Source: Euonymus europaeus
Lineage: Eukaryota; Streptophyta; Magnoliopsida; Celastrales; Celastraceae
DNA length: 64,000 nt
Reading direction: 5' to 3'
Assembly: GCA_963580455.1 (NCBI GenBank)
Contig: OY756957.1
Span: 28,550,501-28,614,500, forward strand
Shown piece after piece: positions 60,541 to 64,000 of this stretch. A program made the position numbers and the translations under genes. Under the pieces are notes generated by a model. The model had not been told where the DNA came from and searched no databases. It was given only the letters and a program-made list of their open reading frames with translations. The first letter of the stretch is position 1. Every line of letters begins with the position of its first letter.

Positions 60541-61100
60541 AATCACATTTGTTTCAAAATAGCCAGTGAACGATAATATTTGCATTTGGATTCACTATGA
60601 ACATAGCTAGCTAGGAGATGGACTCCATTTTGCCTTAAAGCTTCTAATTATGTATTTTGATCATATTGGATCACATTTTAGACAGTATGATATACGATTA
60701 GATCATATTTTGTGCAGGTATAGTGAACTGCTTATGTTTGGGTTCACTGAAAAATGACTATGTTTTGTTTAGATGCAAATATTATCTATTTTGAAACAAA
60801 TGTGATCAAGTTTTATTTAACGGTAATTTCATGTGGCGCGATCCGATTTGTCCAACTATTATTTATTTATTTTTTAAAAAAATACATATTTTCATACGAA
60901 AATAAAATGTCATATGGCAAAACAACTTAATAGTCAAACTGCCACATGACTGTCCGGTTTTGGGTAAATCAACCCGGGTGATCCAAATAGAACAAAAACA
61001 AAAGTATGGTGATAAACTTGAAACATTTAAACATTGGGTGATGAAAATGAAACATGATCAATCTTTCTGTAATATCATGTTGTATTAACCCCTCATCAAC

Positions 61101-63314
61101 CTAACTACTTAAAATTTCTCGATTTTCATATTAGAAGTCCTATTTACGTGGCTTTTACACCATTTTTTTTTTAAATAATTAGGTCATCTATATTAAAAAA
61201 ATGTAATCGGTGCCTAATGAAATGGTTCGACTATTGGGATTCTGCTTCTCTAGGGTCTATTTCATGCATAATAGTTTAGTGGTGGAGGATTTTGCACTCC
61301 CGTCAATGGCAATTGCTTATCAAATCCTATTGGGAGACAATGAAGGATAATGCATGTCATCTCCACCTCCACCAAACTAAAATGGATTGTCATGGCAATA
61401 TGGGTAGTCCATTCCAATTAGCTTTTTTTTATGTCCATAAGAAGTATTTTGTGGCTCAAAATGTCTTTTAAAGTGAAAATCCAAGTGTTATTTACAGAAT
61501 TGCACACCTAAATGGAAATACCATTAGAAAATTGTGGACAAAAAATAATTATGACTAATTAGCATAAAAAAATGACAGATGAAAAACCTCTCAAAAGAAG
61601 ATCTGAACCAAACCTCATCCTTAAAGAAGAATTGCGAGGTAAGAATATGTAGGAATTCAAAAGACACAACCCAACATTGTGCGTAATCTCAATAATTAGA
61701 TTATGAATTATTAACATTCGTCAATCTTTCAACAAATTAGAGGGTCCGTTTGGATGAAAGTATGTTTCATAGAGTATAGTCACTCGTAAAGCGTAAATGC
61801 TGAGAGTGTCTGAGAATATGAGTGACATAATATAGACTAGCGTATATTCTAAAACAAACAGAATCGATATTAACCCACTTCAATTACAAAAATCACATCA
61901 ACAAAAACCAATCATTGAAACATCTTGCGTGTCTATTGTAATAGAGGGAAATTGGAGATCATGTCAAGAATTGACGGTAAAAGGAGAAATTGGTGACGTA
62001 CGAGCAAGAGTTAAATCTGGCAAGAAAATGAACAGTCTTGTCTTTGTCTTGTTAGATGTAGTGTACGGTTGATTTAAGATGATGGATCTGAGCCACTTAA
62101 ACCAAACCAACACACAGAAAAGAAAGGAGCCTGAGAGATTTGACACCTTGACAAGATGTAACATAATTACTTGGTGCCAAAAGCACCACACCTAATAATA
62201 ATAAATACCCCTACAAGTCTTTCAATGCTCAGTCAATTCAAAACCTATTGATATGACTGATCAATTCTTTACAATCACTCTCTTCTCAGCTTCATCCTTG
62301 CCTTTTGTGAAGAAAATGCCATTACCCTCCAAATATATATATGATCAAAGTGACATCAATTGGCTTTTGCCTAGTAGATGTAGGACCAGAAATGGACCGT
62401 AAATAATGTGATGGAAAAGGTTTTAAATTTGCACCAAAATGTTGGTTGATTTGCTTTGCTAAGATTAGGAACAAGTAACTTCCCATTAATAGCACCATCC
62501 GAATTGTGGACTCCATCATTGAATTAATTGAGTCCAAAAAGATAGGAATAGGATGATGAAGTTTTATCCGATTTTAATTATTGAATTTATTCAATTAAGA
62601 TTAAATTAAGTTTTAGACATAAATTATATGTTTGAAATTTGACTTCAAAACATGAAATTTTTGTCTACTTTAAATACAAATTTTTTGATGAATTTAATTA
62701 TTCAAATTTAAATCAGTTTAGATATAATTATTTGAAAAAAATATATCTTTATACATTTTTTTCTTTCCTTTTTAGTCAAACTAATATATTTTTTATCTTT
62801 TATATTATCTCCATCAAATTTATACAAAATTAATAATAAATCACATATTTATTAAAAAAATCAAATTACATATTTATTCATGCTAATAAAACACATCTCT
62901 TAATATCACTCCATCAAGAAAACTCATATTTTTAACATAATTTTACAAACAAAATTTGAATTATGCTAACCCCGAAACAGATTTTTTTTTGACACTCCTA
63001 CATAAAAGCCGGTGGATGCACAGACTCACCAGAGAAGATACAAGAGGAAATAGCTTTGATGGATGATGTTTTTGAAATGACATTCACTTGCCCTTATGTG
63101 GGTTTGTTTTTCTTTGAATGGGACCCCCACTCCTCAACCTTATTAATTCCTTCACTTGCATTCACGTCTCTCCACAGTCCACACACTTCAATTCTCATTC
63201 TCCGTAGCTCCATCCGCTACTCCTCCTTTCACCAATTCAATCACTTCTTGTCCAAAAAGAAAGTGTGTAAATTGCTGAGGACCCAGTACTCGATAAGAAA
63301 AACCCAGTTCAAAA
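61101..63314. other. intergenic region and LSH promoter/leader
   Basis: About 2.2 kb. A GGGTCCGTTTGGATG motif near 61,742 recalls another MITE end, without a matching partner found. The last 250 bases (63,050-63,314) are less AT-rich and carry a frame from 63056 that overlaps the LSH start out of frame; it is probably leader sequence. Confidence 0.5.
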
Positions 63315-63863
63315 ATGTCAGCAGCAGTAGCCGCCGCCGCCGCAGCCGCCTTGAGCGGTGGTTCAGGAATTGACAGACACCGCAATCAGCATGTGTCTTT
63401 ACCACTCTACCCACCAGCGCCACCACCGTTGAGCCGCTACGAGTCTCAAAAGCGACGCGACTGGAACACGTTTGGGCAGTACTTGCGTAACCACAGGCCA
63501 CCACTGGCTCTCTCACGGTGCAGTGGAGCACACGTCCTTGAGTTCATGCGGTACCTGGACCAATTCGGAAAGACTAAAGTGCACAATGAGACTTGTCCGT
63601 TCTTTGGCCACGCTCACCCTCCTGCGGCTTGTCCTTGTCCTCTTAAACAAGCTTGGGGTAGCCTCGACGCGCTGATTGGGCGACTGAGGGCGGCTTTTGA
63701 AGAGAACGGAGGGCGTCCGGAGACTAATCCGTTTGGTGTACGCGCTGTGAGGTTGTATTTGAGGGACGTGAGGGACACGCAAGCTAAAGCTAGAGGGATT
63801 GGATATGAGAAGAAGAAGAGAAAGAAAGTAGCACCACATGAAGAACAAAATCAAGATTCTTAA
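63315..63863 (+). CDS. LSH: LSH-type ALOG-domain nuclear protein
   Basis: A single exon of 182 codons. After an Ala-rich start ([16 protein letters not shown]) and a Pro-rich linker, the ALOG domain spans about residues 41-165: [37 protein letters not shown], a zinc-ribbon insert ([20 protein letters not shown]; His90, Cys94, Cys106, Cys108), [40 protein letters not shown] nuclear signal KKKRKK follows (166-171). ALOG proteins (LSH in Arabidopsis, G1/TAW1 in rice) are small DNA-binding regulators of light response, organ boundaries and inflorescence architecture; the domain is thought to derive from retrotransposon tyrosine recombinases. The family is certain, the exact member is not. Confidence 0.93.
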   Translation: MSAAVAAAAAAALSGGSGIDRHRNQHVSLPLYPPAPPPLSRYESQKRRDWNTFGQYLRNHRPPLALSRCSGAHVLEFMRYLDQFGKTKVHNETCPFFGHAHPPAACPCPLKQAWGSLDALIGRLRAAFEENGGRPETNPFGVRAVRLYLRDVRDTQAKARGIGYEKKKRKKVAPHEEQNQDS

Positions 63864-64000
63864 TTTTGGTGCTGCTGGTGGGTGCTTTGTCCTGTCAAAG
63901 TGAGTCCAAATGGGAGTGGTGTGGTCACTGTTGGAGGGTATATGATGTATTAGGGGACATCATATTGATTGTTGGGGGTCCATAGCCAGCTCTCTCTCTA

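Larger units (their letters stand above)
58538..61091. mobile_element. long-TIR Mutator-like element, non-autonomous
   Basis: The ends are inverted repeats of about 320 bases or more. The left arm (58538-58860) matches the complement of the right arm (about 60,760-61,091): shared blocks include TTTCATTTTCATCAC/TTTATTTTCATCACTCAATG, ATGAAAATATGTATTTTT and TCGCGCCACATGAA. Both ends begin GGGTTAATA. The 9-bp sequence CTCATCAAC lies directly outside both ends (58529-58537 and 61092-61100). A 9-bp target duplication and long TIRs are the signature of Mutator-like elements. No transposase coding sequence is present. The left arm is interrupted by an inserted block (about 58861-60540) and resumes after it with CACATTTGTTTCAAAATAG. 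Confidence 0.85.

Noticed and set aside
63056..63373. 105-codon frame overlapping the LSH start
   Set aside because: Composition is low-complexity Ser/Arg and it overlaps the strongly supported LSH frame; treated as leader sequence.

Overview
The window is nuclear DNA from a flowering plant, most likely a eudicot. It has AT-rich spacers, genes split by many short GT-AG introns, AACCCTAA telo-boxes near start codons, and proteins that match plant-only families in length and residue pattern (HCF153, IQD, GHR1, CHX28, AGD12, LSH/ALOG). No organelle DNA, bacterial operon, CRISPR array, rRNA or convincing tRNA gene was seen. The species cannot be named from the sequence. Exon junctions were built by hand from frame, GT-AG signals and remembered family conservation, so a junction may be off by a few bases where two GT or AG sites are adjacent.

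Layout, left to right. 1-950: a likely divergent minus-strand 5' end and a shared promoter. 952-1473 (+): HCF153-like thylakoid protein. 2108-5053 (-): a Trp-rich, WG/GW-containing protein of unknown function, whose long intron carries a foldback repeat. 8391-10173 (+): IQD11-like calmodulin-binding protein. 11134-16412 (+): complete 14-exon histidinol dehydrogenase. 16862-20787 (-): GHR1, a guard-cell LRR receptor pseudokinase. 23505-29392: decayed Ty1/copia element with near-identical LTRs, a 5-bp target duplication and a nested SINE-like insert. 30142-34170 (+): Rab geranylgeranyl transferase alpha subunit, with an apparently lost splice donor after exon 1. 34990-41959 (-): 12-exon OLA1/YchF ATPase. 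43045-45830 (-): CHX28-like cation/H+ exchanger. 47266-48264 (+): intronless monoglyceride-lipase/caffeoylshikimate-esterase-like hydrolase. 51389-51793 (+): small membrane protein. 53353-57543 (-): AGD12-type ArfGAP with a C2 domain. 58538-61091: a long-TIR Mutator-like element with a 9-bp target duplication and an insertion in one arm. 63315-63863 (+): LSH/ALOG nuclear protein.

The genes do not form one pathway; they are ordinary neighbours (plastid biogenesis, calmodulin signalling, histidine synthesis, stomatal signalling, Rab prenylation, translation-linked ATPase, ion transport, lipid or lignin ester hydrolysis, membrane traffic, development). The observations most worth a second look are the missing splice donor in the Rab prenyltransferase gene with an in-frame cryptic donor 33 bases upstream, the WG/GW protein as a possible Argonaute-binding factor, the nested Mutator-like element, the near-perfect hairpin at 42.5 kb, a perfect palindrome holding two overlapping E2F-type sites upstream of the CHX gene, and an in-frame, stop-free intron in that CHX gene.
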